From positions 161,676 to 225,675 of the forward strand of contig KN832882.1 in NCBI GenBank assembly GCA_000827325.1: a stretch of 64,000 nt of DNA, given 5' to 3'. The translations under genes were made by a program, and so were the position numbers. The notes beneath the pieces were generated by a model that was not told the DNA's origin, made no database searches, and saw only the letters and a program-made list of their open reading frames with translations. Below, in pieces: positions 1 to 11,535 of the stretch (position 1 is its first letter; each line of letters starts with the position of its first letter). Origin of the DNA: Oidiodendron maius Zn (Eukaryota; Ascomycota; Leotiomycetes; Myxotrichaceae).

Positions 1-462
1 AGATTATACCAAGGTCTAGAGAGTATGGACCCAGTCCATGCGTCGTGCGGACTACCAAACAATATACATCAGTCCGACCAGCATGTCCTTGTTACAAAGC
101 TGTGGCTACATGCAGCATTGGTATATTTATCTACCATTGTGCATGGGTGGCAGCCTACACACCCCAACATCCGTGCCAACGTTCGCGCGGCATTAGATTT
201 GGTCAAGGCCTTCACGTCAGACCTTCGCCTTCGGTGCCTAATGTGGCCGCTCTGTGTTGCCGGGTGCATAGCTGCAAGTGATGAAGAGCAAGAGTTCAGG
301 CTCATCATGTCTGAATTGCCGCCACTTCAATCCTTTGGGGCGAATAAGGAGGTCCTGAAGATTATGGAAGGTGCTTGGCAGCGTCGAGGCCAGTTTGAAG
401 AGAATCAATGGGGTTTGGCAGATTATTTTCGAGCTGAGGGGTCTAGTATCTTGCTCATTTGA
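1..462 (+). CDS. 3' end of a fungal-specific transcription factor (partial)
   Basis: The reading frame is already open at base 1 and stops with TGA at 460-462, so this is the last part of a gene that begins outside the window. The visible 150 or so residues, with a stretch RCLMWPLCVAGC followed by a helical segment and a GLADYFRAEG-like end, look like the C-terminal part of the fungal-specific transcription factor domain (Fungal_trans_2 type) that follows a Zn2Cys6 DNA-binding domain. The zinc cluster itself is not in the window, so the target genes and the DNA-binding part cannot be judged. Such regulators act in the nucleus and often sit beside metabolic genes. The NmrA-like reductase starting 595 bp downstream on the same strand could be a neighbour of the same cluster, but that is inference. 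The family call is from pattern recognition only. Confidence 0.7.
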   Translation, partial: RLYQGLESMDPVHASCGLPNNIHQSDQHVLVTKLWLHAALVYLSTIVHGWQPTHPNIRANVRAALDLVKAFTSDLRLRCLMWPLCVAGCIAASDEEQEFRLIMSELPPLQSFGANKEVLKIMEGAWQRRGQFEENQWGLADYFRAEGSSILLI

Positions 463-1056
463 CGGCAACAGGTTGTACTGCGGCCTTGATAACTAAGAAG
501 CCGACGTCTGGTCATTTATCCTACGTGTGAGCCTGTAGTTCAGGTGACGATATGCACGAGCAGCACAGCGTAGGGTATCGCTTTGCTTCACAACTGTGTA
601 TTAAATACCTCGCATACTAAATATTGCCGCTTCGTGTACCAAATGTAAAATGGGTGGAGTGAAAGATATTACATATCGGGGTCCTAGATAGTTCTTTGGG
701 GGCCGGATTGTGGCGTTTCTGGTTTCCCATGCCGTGCTGCAAGGCGATACGCCTTGCCTATTTGAGGCACCGCGCGCCCTCCACTTGGAATATGGTCATG
801 AGTGATCCCGATGCTCATACATCATGGCTTACGACTGATGTGTAATGTCCTATGGCGGTTGCATAGGTAATATTGTATGATAATTTGTCAGGCGATGCAA
901 AAGAGGATCGCGGGCCGTGGAGGAACAGTTATAAATGATCTATGTTGCGCCGTTGGACAACAGAGAACCTACAGCGCAACTCAACCTTCACAGTCTAAAA
1001 TCCAACACAACAATCATCTAAACTAGCGCTTTTCGTCGCAGATTCCATTGGCCACC
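463..1056. promoter_or_regulatory. Intergenic stretch with the promoter of the NmrA-like gene
   Basis: No gene is seen here. A TATA-like TTATAAAT lies at 929-936, about 120 bp before the ATG at 1057. The leader just before the start is rich in CAA/ACA, as is common in fungal 5' untranslated regions, and the ATG has a good context (GCCACCATGG). Confidence 0.4.
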
Positions 1057-2169
1057 ATGGTCGTCGTTGCTGTAGCAGGAGGATCGGGCCACGTCGGCCG
1101 CACCATTGTCGAGACTCTCGTCGAGATCGGCGACCACGAAGTCATTGTGCTTGGCCGCAAGGTGTGAACGCATTGGTGGGCAACAAATCATCAGTGGTAA
1201 AATACTAATACTTCATAGGCAACCCCAAACGTAGCAAACTCCAAGTCCGTGGTCGTGGACTATGCCGACGTGGCAGCGATAGCTGAAGCCCTGACCCAAC
1301 ACGCTGTACACACGGTTATTTGCACAATTTCAGTTGTAGATGAGGCCTCGTCTGCTTCCCAGATCCACCTCATCCAAGCAGCGGGACAGTCATCGTCAGT
1401 GAAGCGATTCATCGCTTCAAGCTGGGGATCGAACTCAAATGAGAAGTAAGTGTAAGACCATGACGCACCATCCACTTATCCTCTTCAGTGTCTCATCATC
1501 CTCTCTAGATCGCCCGTTTATGCCCTCCAACAGGCATCCAATGATGAGCTCCGCAAGACCCAGCTCGAATGGACACGATTCGCAAATGGATTCTTCCTCG
1601 ACTACTACGGCGCACCACACGTCAAAACGCACCTACCTACCATCACGTTCGCTGTCGATATTGCAAGCAAGAAAGCAGCCCTGCCAGGCACAGGCAACGA
1701 GACTATAGCTTTGACTTATTCATTCGATGTTGCCAAGTTTGTGTCGCCATTCTTGAACCTGCCCAAATGGGAAGAAGTAACATACTGTTACGGCGAGAAG
1801 ACAACTTGGAATGAATTCGTCAAAGTTGCCGAGGAGGTAACGGGTATGAACCCCGCCCACGTCTTGCTGTGACTGTTAGATAACGTTCCTAACGAGAGTA
1901 TGGCTCTAGGGTCCACTTTTGAAGTCACCTATGACCCGATTGAAAAGCTCGCAAAGGGAGAAATCACGGAACTCCCTCCCCATGCCAAAGAACTAGCTGC
2001 TTCGCCTTTCCCGGAGACCATTGCTCGAATGCTTCTCTCGGTTCTCGGTCTCTGGGCAGCTACGGGGTACTTCAACGTTCCAGTGGAGCAATCGCTGAAC
2101 CAGAAATTTCCAGACATTAAGCCTGTGACGGTTCGCGAAATGTTGCGGCTCGGACAGGGCTCTAAGTGA
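1057..2169 (+). CDS. NmrA-like / isoflavone-reductase-like NAD(P)-binding protein
   Basis: Four exons fit together in one frame: 1057-1161, 1219-1445, 1509-1843 and 1880-2169, giving 318 residues. The last intron is only 36 nt, so that junction is the least certain. The N-terminus carries a Rossmann dinucleotide-binding motif, GGSGHVGRT, right after the first beta strand. Further on come FIASSWGSN and a C-terminal part ending VTVREMLRLGQGSK, the layout of the NmrA / isoflavone reductase family (short atypical dehydrogenase fold). Members either reduce small aromatic or secondary-metabolite substrates with NADPH or act as redox-sensing regulators; the substrate cannot be read here. A soluble cytosolic protein is expected, as no signal peptide or membrane segment is visible. 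A second member of the family lies at 60641-61557. ATG chosen for its GCCACC context and because the Rossmann motif starts right after it. Confidence 0.85.
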
Positions 2170-3019
2170 GGCACGAGTACATCATTCAGTTGATTTGCAT
2201 GCGACAGATAGCTTTACTCATATGTTTCCCTTCGAGAAAATAGCATTGCGCCATTACAATCTAACTCTGTTTTACCCAAACTTTATATCGCTACAACTCG
2301 AAGTGCTTGATGCCTGTTTCAGTTGACAGCCCAAGTGGGCATCCATCACGACAATTATCCATAATGTACCATCGGATTCCCTCATGAAAGACCAGTCTAG
2401 AGTCATATACTTAATTAGCAGGTTCATACCAATCATCAAAAACTTAAATGTTAACATCGTCTCATCCGCGCCTGTGGAAGGGCAGAGGAGGTGGGCTTTG
2501 AGCGGCAATGAAAGTGGACCGAACTCACCAAGTCATGAATTAGTAGATTTCATCACCTCGCCTGTCATAAGGCCAGAATGGTGGTACTGTATCTATATGC
2601 GATGTCACGAGAGTTTTTGCTTTGCGTGATACTCCCGTGTACGCGAGTATATGTTGTCGATCTCCTAATACCGCCTGAGTCTCGATGGTGAAGTTCTTGC
2701 TCTCCAAGTATTCACTAAGAAAGGTTGAAAGCTCTAGTTCAGGTTAGGCGATGGATGGTATTTGAACGAGTGATTTAGGTAAGTTGATCACGGGTGATGC
2801 GGATACGAAAACCCCATCTTGAAGAAGATACTTGCTTTCCGCTGACGAAGCAATGGCCCATTTAACCAAGGATACTACAGTAATTAGTTCGAAGGGCTGC
2901 ATCTTTGGAGAATATGTATGACAGTAGGTAGGTGAATCAATAGGAGCTTGACAGTCTTATTTTTTCTTAGTACAGCATACGGTTCACCTAAATGTGAGAT
3001 AGGGTAGTTCTGCTCTGCC
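2170..3019. other. Intergenic region, nothing recognised
   Basis: Between the NmrA-like gene and the convergent Crypton-like gene. Only short open frames without family resemblance are present; no repeat or RNA gene was recognised. Confidence 0.4.
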
Positions 3020-4461
3020 CTACCCCCTCACACTATTTGCCCCTGGCCGGTGGTGTTGGCGCTGGTGGCGGTGCTTGAGCTCATCAATGAGCTGGTAGAG
3101 GCTACGCCCAGCACGTAGAAGCTCTAGCTCCGCGACAGCCTCCTCCTCGCTCTTGCCACGCGTAACTCGGGCCCGGACCTCGTCCCAGATGACCTTCCGG
3201 CGGCAGAACTGGACCCTGATGCTATTGCTTGGGCGCCAGTGGCTCCCCCATGTGTCCTCGAGCTCCCGAACGGCGGGACGGTCTGCCAGGCCATCCGTCC
3301 AATCCCTCCACGCGTCCCGGACATTGTATGCCTTCGCCAGCTCCGTGTAGACTGGCGGGCCAAGCACGGGGGCTGGCGCTGGCCCTCCTGACATTGGCAT
3401 AGGTATAGGCGCAGGAGCCGCCTGTGCTTGTGGCGGCACTCCAAAGTGGCCCGGAAAGGTCACAGGGACCTGGCCCTGGAGGAGGGTGTCGAGGCAGCGT
3501 TTGACACCCTCGAGCTGGCGCTGAACGCCCTCGAGCTGGGCCTGGAGCCGGTTCGCCAGCTGGTTGCTGTTATGCAAGGTGGCCTGCATACGCTGCCACT
3601 CGTCTGCAGAAGAGCCGGCTTGGATCCCGTCGCTGGCACGGTTATTGTGTGCCCCGCGTTCATTGTGCGTTTCGCGGTCATTATGCATCTCGCAGTCATT
3701 GTGCGTCGCGCGGTCATTATGCGTCGCGGGGTCATTATATGTCGCGGGGTCATTATGTGTCGCGGGGTCATTATGCGTCGCGCTGTCATTATGCGTCGCG
3801 CTGTCATTATGCGTCGCGCTGCCATTGTGCGTCGCGCTGCCATTGTGCGTCGCGCTGCCATTGTGCGTCGCGCGATCGACCTTGCCACACTGCTGGCGCC
3901 GGACGCGCTGGTTGAGGAGGCCATGGACAGCCGCGCTGCGTGGGTTCTCCGCATTTCCATCGCCCTGCGCGACTTGCAACCGCCAGAGCTCAATTACGGC
4001 CGCGATATAGGCGTCGATTGTGCCCCTCTTCAGGAGCGCCCCCACACCTAGGGCCGTGGTGTCAACCTGCTCCTGCTCCTGTTCCTGCTGGAGCTGCCGC
4101 TGGTGCCGTCGCCGTCGGCGCCGCTTAGGGACTGCAACGCGCCGTAAGAGGACGTCCTCCTTCAGCCACGCCGCGAGCTTGTCTGGCGTGACAAGCTCAC
4201 CATCGGGCCAGTTGTAGACGGTGCCGTCCTTTGCCCGGCGCGGCGTATGACACCAGCTCTAGGCACGCGTGTTAGCAGGCTGGCGCATCGTAAGAGGGGA
4301 GGGGGCCAGCTGGGGACAGAGGGCGGCACCTTCCACTCGCGCTGTTTCGACGCATAGCTCCGCGCCGTGTTCACCGGCTGCTCATCCTTCTTCGCCTGGA
4401 GGACAGCCCTGCGGGTCTCGCGCTCACGCCCGTCGTCTGTGATGTGGAGATCATCGGACAT
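3020..4461 (-). CDS. Crypton-like / GCR1_C-domain protein with a 13-fold HN repeat
   Basis: Two exons on the minus strand: 4330-4461 and 3020-4258, joined by a 71-nt GT-AG intron, 456 residues. The N-terminus (TARSYASKQREWKSWC, then a segment with PDKLAAWLKEDVLL) resembles the SAM-like N-terminal domain of fungal Crypton tyrosine-recombinase / Ndc10-like proteins. Next comes a tandem repeat of a six-residue unit centred on HN, then a predicted coiled coil with QLEGVQRQLEGV, a proline-alanine linker, and a C-terminal GCR1_C-type DNA-binding domain (AWRDWTDGL ... ELEDTWGSHWR ... RRKVIWDEV). The catalytic recombinase / Ndc10 middle domain that should lie between is absent; the repeat occupies that place. 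It may therefore be a domesticated or non-autonomous derivative of a Crypton element. The frame is fully open, so it may still be expressed. Splice sites were chosen because they keep the frame across KSWC. Confidence 0.7.
3643..3876. repeat. 18-bp coding minisatellite, 13 copies
   Basis: Thirteen head-to-tail copies of an 18-bp unit (for example CATTGTGCGTCGCGCTGC) lie inside the Crypton-like gene. Each copy encodes six residues of the pattern (A)THN(D/G)x on the minus strand. The copies differ by a few bases, and the 3'-most (protein N-terminal) ones are the most uniform, suggesting recent expansion from that side. Because the unit is a multiple of three, copy-number change would not break the frame. 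Confidence 0.9.
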
Positions 4462-4601
4462 GGTCCGTCGCTGTCTGATATATATGTGGAGGTGGTAAGT
4501 CGAAAGGGGGCGCGCAGCTTATCCGAAGCACTTATCGGCGTCAAGGTTTACGAGCAAATATAAGCGCTAAACACGATATGGCTACTAGCTACTAAGGATT
4601 A

Positions 4602-4623
4602 GTGATATCTCTACAGATATCAC
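4602..4623. repeat. Short inverted repeat
   Basis: Perfect 9-bp arms GTGATATCT and AGATATCAC separated by CTAC. It lies about 140 bp upstream of the Crypton-like start. It could be a transposon-end relic or a protein-binding palindrome; function unknown. Confidence 0.6.
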
Positions 4624-5035
4624 GCAAAGCAGGACGAACCGTAACTGGCACTATATACAGCTGTAAAGGTGCTAAACGCTTCAATTATTAAGGATACAAG
4701 CCCCTACCTATGGAGTATATATGCTTCCAGGGTTAAGCTTCCATTCACTGAGCTGTGAACCAATTACATAAGCAATATCCTGACAATTCGGCATGCGATT
4801 GCACAGTCCCGTGGCACGCACATGATTGTGGCAGGTGATAAGTCGTCACGTGCAGGCTGCTAAATCGCTCCGATCCTCGCCGATCACAGCGTGATTGCGC
4901 GAGCCATCGACAAGATATCCTATTATTACGAGGGTGCTGCAGCGTCCATTTGCTGGTTCTGTTCGATTTGATGATGGTTGAGATAAGCAGCAGATATCGA
5001 ATTCTACAGGGCCGCAGCATACTAGCTATTAGTGG

Positions 5036-5066
5036 GGCTGCCTAGGGCGAGCGGCCCTAGGCAGCC
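5036..5066. repeat. 13-bp inverted repeat (hairpin)
   Basis: Perfect arms GGCTGCCTAGGGC (5036-5048) and GCCCTAGGCAGCC (5054-5066) around a 5-nt loop. CCTAGG-containing sequence recurs at 5104-5124 (GGCCTAGGTGAATTGGCCTAG). It could be a MITE or transposon-terminus remnant. Confidence 0.6.
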
Positions 5067-5697
5067 AATGGGAATAAATCAAATCAAATCAATCCATTCA
5101 ATCGGCCTAGGTGAATTGGCCTAGCTGGTAGAACCAGTTTCAATTCCGCATAAATGCTCTAGAAGGGAATCTTCCAGGTGTAAAGAAAGCGAGCTGGTAA
5201 CAAGTAGTTCTATGCGCCAGCATACTTGTTACTTCAGTGTACAGTACAAATATCAGGTTAGCATGGATCGACATTTGGAGAGAAAAGGAACCAATGTATC
5301 AAGAAGCGGAGTAGGGTTGGGGTCCGTCTATATAGTGCGTCGCGGATGCCTTCACGAAGAACCAGCCACCGGGACCACAATGTATCGATGTATCTTGCAA
5401 TAGAAGCTTGGAAGATTCGGATACTGAGATGGACAATCGGCGTCTCGCAGGTTTTAACCTCAAATCTTTCCAATCAGCCTCTAATTCGCGCTTCTTCCAC
5501 CTTTTTTTTTTCTTTTGGGCATCTCAAGTTATTTTCGAGCAGGAAGCTCACACTCCAGCCGTATAATCTAGAATCATTGCACAGCATCAACGAGTTATTC
5601 AGGCTCAAACCAAGCGACAGTTTCTGTGGTGTGGATTTGGATGTGAGCTAGCAAGGCATCAATCAGACCTAGATCATGACGGACAAGTATATTGCAC

Positions 5698-5925
5698 TCA
5701 CACTTCGCTTGTAATGGCTAAGACTTCGGGTATGTGATTGTATCTCAATGTACTCAAATTGTCCATAGCGAGCGGACGAAGATATCTGCGACAAAACTGG
5801 TTCTGACAAGGATCTGATTGATTGTTGGAGGTTTCATAGCGGCGACGCAGCCATCGAGGTAAGGCACTGGGAAACAGCATGATGACGACTGCCAGCAACC
5901 CGAAGATGGCCTCGAGGGTGATCAT
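5698..5925 (-). CDS. Possible small membrane protein
   Basis: A 75-codon frame starting with ATG at 5925. The N-terminal part has one hydrophobic stretch (about residues 4-23, AIFGLLAVVIMLFPSALP) followed by basic residues WLRRR, as in a single-pass membrane protein with a positive-inside flank. No family is recognised, and the rest of the sequence has no evident structure. It may be spurious. Confidence 0.25.
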   Translation of the reverse strand: MITLEAIFGLLAVVIMLFPSALPRWLRRRYETSNNQSDPCQNQFCRRYLRPLAMDNLSTLRYNHIPEVLAITSEV

Positions 5926-6434
5926 CGTTGCAGGCCTGAGAAATGAATTTCAAAATCAGATTGAGTGAGTATTGTACCTGACGTAGCAGACCGGTTCGAC
6001 TCCCTGCACCAATTCAAAACGATGGGCGATCCGAGACGACCATTTATGTGCCTAGGTATTCAGATTCTGTGTTCACAATTCCACCGATCGCCTCCGCTGG
6101 ACAGAATCCGGTAGCTGGAATCTGTATTGACTCCTGGCAGATATTGGACGAGCATCAATCCGGAATCTGTGCAAAAGAAATGAGGACCTCGTGTCTGTTC
6201 GGTTGTGATTGGCTTGCTTCGCGACAGGTTTTGCGCCTCAAACAGCCAGATTCTGGACATTTTAGCTTGGTGTGCAGCTGCTCCGCCACGCTGCCTCATA
6301 CATAACCAAGCCTTGTGTCCTGAACAACACAAGGCCGATCATTTCTCTTCAGATGCCTCCCATGTCTATGTACAAAAGGTGAAATTTGACTGCTTGACTA
6401 ACTGACGCTTGTCAATGAGAATAGAATATTCACC

Positions 6435-9400
6435 ATGACTACCAGAACGAAGGACTATAGCGCATGGTATGAACACAGGGACTTCATTTACAAGCTCTAT
6501 ATTCTAGAGAAGAAATCTCAGGAGGAAGTACTTGATGTTATTACAAAGCCTCCGTATGGTCTTGAAGCAACGTAAGCCATTGGTTAATTTTGAATGTCAA
6601 TAAACATGGATTGACTTCACGTAGTCCAGCGCAATTCGAACGCATTCTTGCAGAAGTGCTTAGAATAACAAAAAACCTCAAGGGTGGAGACTGGGTTGCG
6701 ATAGAATACCATACTCAGAAGCGCAAACGACAAGGCTTGGACACGATTGTATACATTAATGATGAGCCTCAGAACGCCAAGAAACTGGCGAAACAGGCCA
6801 ACCGCTACCGTAATCGTGTGCCTGAGAATGGTGGTAAGTTCTTCCAAGAATTCATTAGCAGGACGATCTCCAAATTCTGCTGTGTCCAGTACTGATATCC
6901 ATCCAGCCAGAAGCCCGCTCTTGCCAAGTGGAGTTTTGTTGCAGACACCACCTCTGAGTCCCACCGCCATCCATGGAACCGAAGCCGCTGTGAATGCTCA
7001 TGTAGTTGGCCAAAATGTGACGACGACAATCGATAGTGGAGGGTTTGTCATGGATACGACATTCACAGATATTGTGTTAAGTCTGGAGAATCAAGAAGAG
7101 TGTCTTCCTCTGGCCGACACGGTGACAAATGGCATGTTGGACAGAATGACTTTCTCTCCACTGCAGTTGGATACCAGTTGGGCAGACTGGGATAACAATG
7201 TGGTGATTGACGGCATGACTGATATTCCGGGCGCTCTGACAGTTATCGATCGCTACGTCAATCTCTTGAATCCTTCTCCGTGGTTCACCTTTGTCGACTG
7301 GCTGCTTCCCAAGCTGGAACTCTCGTGGATCCCACGAACGGCTAGTACAGATGGTGGAAAGAATGCTCATCACAAAGAGGACGAAGGGCTATCCGTGGTC
7401 TTGAAGGCCATGGGCCTCGCTAAAAGTCATCAAAAAGGCTCGAAGCACGGAGCAGACTTCATATCAAGCGTCATACCAGAGAGGTTTAGTGGCGAGGTCA
7501 AAAACAAAATCGCAACGTTCAATGACCCTACACAGGCAAAAATCCAGGCCGCTGAGGTGATTTTGTCGTTACTCGCCAACAACCACAAGTCGGTCTCAGG
7601 ACGAGAGCAGGCTCAAGAACTACGCAAATGGTTCATGGAGATACCAATCACGATTCTCGAGCTCGTCATTCAGAAGCAGGATCCTACAGCAATGGCTGTG
7701 ACCAGCTGGCTCCTAGAATGGTCTATTACTCAGCAGTATCTCGATGTCTTCCAAAGACTATGCGCCGCAAAGCTCAATGAAAGCTATCTGACCGGAGCCC
7801 GGGGAGGTCGTCTTCTCGTCAAAGCTTTGGAGCCTTACTGGGGAGGCGATGATCTGGCCTTAGAGCTTTTGAAACACAAACCCAGATTGGACTCCAGAGG
7901 CGCGGAGCGAAATACACCTCTTCATTTTGCTGCCCGTAGTCGCGACCCGGATGTTCTCAAAATTCTCGTAAAGCAAGGTGCCGAAATGTCTGCCAAAAAC
8001 AGCAGCCAGCACACTCCATTCAAGACAGCAGTGTTAGCGGGAAAAGAGGAGAATGTGGCTTGGTTTCTCGCTAATGGTGTGCCACTTGACCAGCTAGAAC
8101 AAGCTTTAAGTCAGATCACTGCAGTACCATCATTTCAACTGTGCGACAGTCTGTGGAATAAATATCCTGATGCCTCGAGGACATTAACTAAATTCGTCCT
8201 CATCTACGCGGCTGTGAGGGGTGCCGAAGATTTCGCAGAAACAGTGGAAGAAGTTTCAACACTCTTTGAAGACAAGACTACGATCCTGGAAGAAGCTTTC
8301 TGCTTAGCCATGCAAATGCTTCACAGTTATGTTCCTTCCCAAGAAGTTCACGACTATTTTTTCGAACTGAACAGCGTCGATTTTGATGAAGATGATGATG
8401 AGGGTCCAGTATGGCAGGAAGGCGATGCGATTCAAGTCTTCCTTGACTACGGTATTGATTCAAATGTTCCCACAGTAACAGACGGCATCAAACCACTGGA
8501 AGTAGCGATAAGAACATGGACTGTGGAGGAGGTTCACGCTCTGCTTGAACACGACGCCAAAATTAACCAAGAGCTGTTGATAATTCCGTTACTTGCACGG
8601 TTCAATGCAACCGAACGCTACGACATGGCAAAATATCTATTCCTTACCAGGAAGCTTGATATCGACTATAATAGACGATTGAGCAATGGAAATTACCCGC
8701 TCCAATCGGTCTGCTCAATGCATAATGGATCTGATGGGTTCGCCCTCGTCAGGTCATTCATCAAAAAAGGTGCTAAGATCAATAGCCGACTTAGCGGAAA
8801 GGGCCGATTTACTGCACTTCACTATGCCGTCCAGCATGCTCAAGTCAACACTGTCCGTTATCTGCTACAGAACGGAGCGAGCACCGGACAATGGGTCCGA
8901 ACTCCGGGCAAATCTCTATTCGAAGTCTGTGTCGAGAAGTGTCCACTTCAATGTCGCTGGAAGGAGGATCAAGAGATCTCCGCACGAGTCAAGATCTTCA
9001 AATTGCTCAAGGAAGTGGGAGCTGAGGCAGACGATATCACCCTGGGCAGCCACTTTTCCTCCACAAACCTCTTGGCTGACGTGATGAAGACGTGGCCAGA
9101 CACGGAACTACAAGAGATGCTATCGAGGGAGGATACCGGGACTTCTGGAAGGGCAGTCTTGCTTGAGTGGGATAGTGGTCAGTGGCACGATCGTGGACCT
9201 TTCACGCCTCTTCAGATGGCAGTTAAGAGGCATGAGATGACAACTGTCAAGCTGTTGCTTGCTCAAGGTGCAAGTATCAACGCGTCAGCAGGGTCCAAGA
9301 ATGGTGGGACCGCGTTACAACTAGCATGCGCTCGGAAGAGCGAGGACGGTTCTATGCTTGAGATGGTCTTGTATCTTCTCGAGAACGGTGCTGATGTTAA

Positions 9401-9953
9401 TGGACGCGCGGCAGCCGACAGTGGCATGACGGCTTTGCAGACCGCATGTGCTCGAAATCCTTTGGACTTTGACCTGATTCAATTGCTCCTCAAGCATGGA
9501 GCAGATGTGAATGGAGACCCAGCCAAAACATTTGGAAGGACAGCGCTTCAACTTGCCTGTAGCAGGGACGAAATTGATATGGCGCCTGTGAGAATGCTGG
9601 TGGAGCAGGGGGCCGATATCAATGCCGCTGCTGCCCCTACGAAAGGCATCACAGCCCTGCAAGGCGCTGTAATCAATGGGAACATAGACTTGGTAGCTTA
9701 CTTGCTTGAGAAAGGAGCACAGGTAGACCTTGCGGGTGCTGAAGAGGAAGGAAGGACTGCCATTGAAGCTGCCGCAGAACATGGGAGGTTGGTTATTGCC
9801 GGGATGCTGCTGAACGCGAGCAAAGTACTCGGCATTAGCCTGAACCTGTTAAGAGCGGTCCAAATGGCGACGGAGGAAGGGCATTATGGTGTTGTGAAGC
9901 TTTTCGAGGATCATTTGCGCGAGACGCAGTGCCTCTTCAGTCTCGAATTGTGA
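6435..9953 (+). CDS. Clr5-domain protein with ankyrin repeats
   Basis: Three exons, 6435-6571, 6625-6833 and 6907-9953, keep one frame and give 1130 residues. The first 110 residues are a Clr5-type domain: an SAWYEHRDFIYKLYILEKKS segment, then a KNLKGGDWVAIEYHTQKRKR segment, interrupted by the first intron. The middle has a first ankyrin block (about residues 480-560, with NTPLHFAARSRDPDVLKILV). The C-terminal 250 residues hold at least five ankyrin repeats in a row (TALQLACARK, TALQTACARN, TALQLACSRD, TALQGAVING), each followed by a LLLxxGADVN-like helix. Ankyrin arrays bind proteins; Clr5 domains occur at the N-terminus of many fungal repeat proteins and are linked to DNA or chromatin and incompatibility-type functions. 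The partner is unknown. The 73-nt second intron was placed by frame and a GT-AG pair; a shorter alternative is not plausible. Confidence 0.8.
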
Positions 9954-10085
9954 TGGCTGCTCCTAAGAAACGTAGATAGATGTTATAACCTTACTGCATG
10001 AGGCGCCCTAACCGCCGCGAGATTGTATACTCGTTGTAGTGTTATTGACACACACTTGGGCGAGAAAACAATTTTGGCAGGAGTA

Positions 10086-10300
10086 ACGTCTATCCCTATG
10101 TGGCGAGAAACCCAGCGTGCCGAGACGTCGCTATTGTCTTTTAACACAACAAAGCTAACAATAAGCTAGAAGTATACATGTTCTCGGAATAGTAGCCTTA
10201 GATTATAAATTACATTTCTTCTTAATATTTTCTAGGAATAGCTCCTACTTGCTATATAATACCACGATTCGCTTTAAGCGGTAATAAGAAAGCGTCACTC
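10086..10300 (+). repeat. Left terminal inverted repeat
   Basis: Starts ACGTCTATCCCT after a TA. It matches the reverse complement of 13157-13371 over about 215 bp with many transition-type differences, as expected for an old copy or for RIP in an ascomycete. The inner limit is approximate. Confidence 0.7.
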
Positions 10301-11535
10301 CAGACAGCTGCATAGTCACTAGAAAGTTCGTTGGCCAGCTAAAAAGCGTATCAGCTATAGATAGACATATAAAGATTCTATCCCGAGAAGGGCGATGGAA
10401 TATTAGAGTAGATTGTGCTTCTGTTGTGATTTAATGCCCTCTCACTTGGCGTTAGCAAATCAAGATCGGTCTGCCAATTATATCGAAAAAGCCTAAAGCA
10501 GCTTAGCTGTGATTTAGCGCTGCTCATGCCTAATGCCTAAGGTTCCAACGCGACTCGTGCCAAGTCAAAAGGCTTAAGTCTCGCTTTTAGCATGACTCGT
10601 GCAGACGCCAGCTTGACTGGCATCCATCTTGCGCTTATTCTTGTAGCCGGATGACTTTATACGGCATTCTATATAACATTATAAGTTACAACTGATCTCA
10701 TAATTGTTTGTAGCCCTTTGAGAGTCTAACGCTCATATTCGCGAGCCCACGTGAGAGTCTTGATCCATTGCCCGTCTGACTGCTTACGCCGCTTTGTGGC
10801 ATCTCAGGAGGAAGGGCAAGTCGGTCCTGCTCTTGAAATGCAAACATCTTAGAATAGTTTTGGCGACATGGGCGGGTAATTATGTTAATTTGTCCCTTGC
10901 ATCCATTTACCAACTGCTCTGCTCAGTATGTCCGCATGCTTTATGGTGCCATGTGCAAGCAACACTCCTCAATCGGAGTCAGCAACTTTGTAACGCGAGT
11001 ATTTGTCGCAATTCGCACTATAACCGCTATGTCAACTCTATGGGCGATTAAAACAGCAGTTCAAAGGTACCTCAGTCAATTCTCTGGGAATTCGCAATAT
11101 GTAATAATTCGCTTCAAGCTATACGACAAGTCTTAGTTCAAATGATACACATACAGTATACATTACTAGGGGAAGCAGGGCTTACCGAAACAGTCCAATC
11201 TTGCTGGCCAAAAAGAGACGATAAAAAGCCCACGATATTTTCTTCTGTTATGTGGCGAGAAGATACACGCAAGATATGACGCTGGGAACGGAGGGAAGAT
11301 ATCCGTGAAACTGTACCCTTCTCATCGGAAATTGGCGACGGGTTTTCACGACTTTGATCGTGTGACCTTGGCTGCTCTTCGAACACTCGTGGGCTTTGAG
11401 GGCGGACATTCAAAGCAGAAAACTCCGCAGCCCAGTCTCCGACTCCACGTGTAAGTGTTGCTTTGTCTATCGATCTAGACTTAATTTTTTTTGTCAAATA
11501 ATCTGTCCCTTGAGGTTATTAGCGCATTCCGATTC

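Larger units (their letters stand above)
4462..6434. other. Intergenic region with hairpins, no firm gene
   Basis: Nearly 2 kb without a convincing gene. It holds two inverted repeats (4602-4623 and 5036-5066) and one small possible ORF (5698-5925). A T-rich run lies near 5500. Other short frames show no family resemblance. Confidence 0.4.

Noticed and set aside
3428-4051. Long plus-strand open frames opposite the Crypton-like gene
   Set aside because: They are by-products of the 18-bp repeat, which is open in several frames; only the minus frame shows domains.
5985-6012. GGTTCGACTCC, matching a tRNA B-box, near CTGCACCA
   Set aside because: No acceptor or anticodon stem can be folded around it and the upstream A-box-like sequence is poor, so no tRNA is called.
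10698-11136. Short overlapping frames on both strands inside the TIR segment
   Set aside because: Mutually overlapping, no resemblance to transposase or other families.
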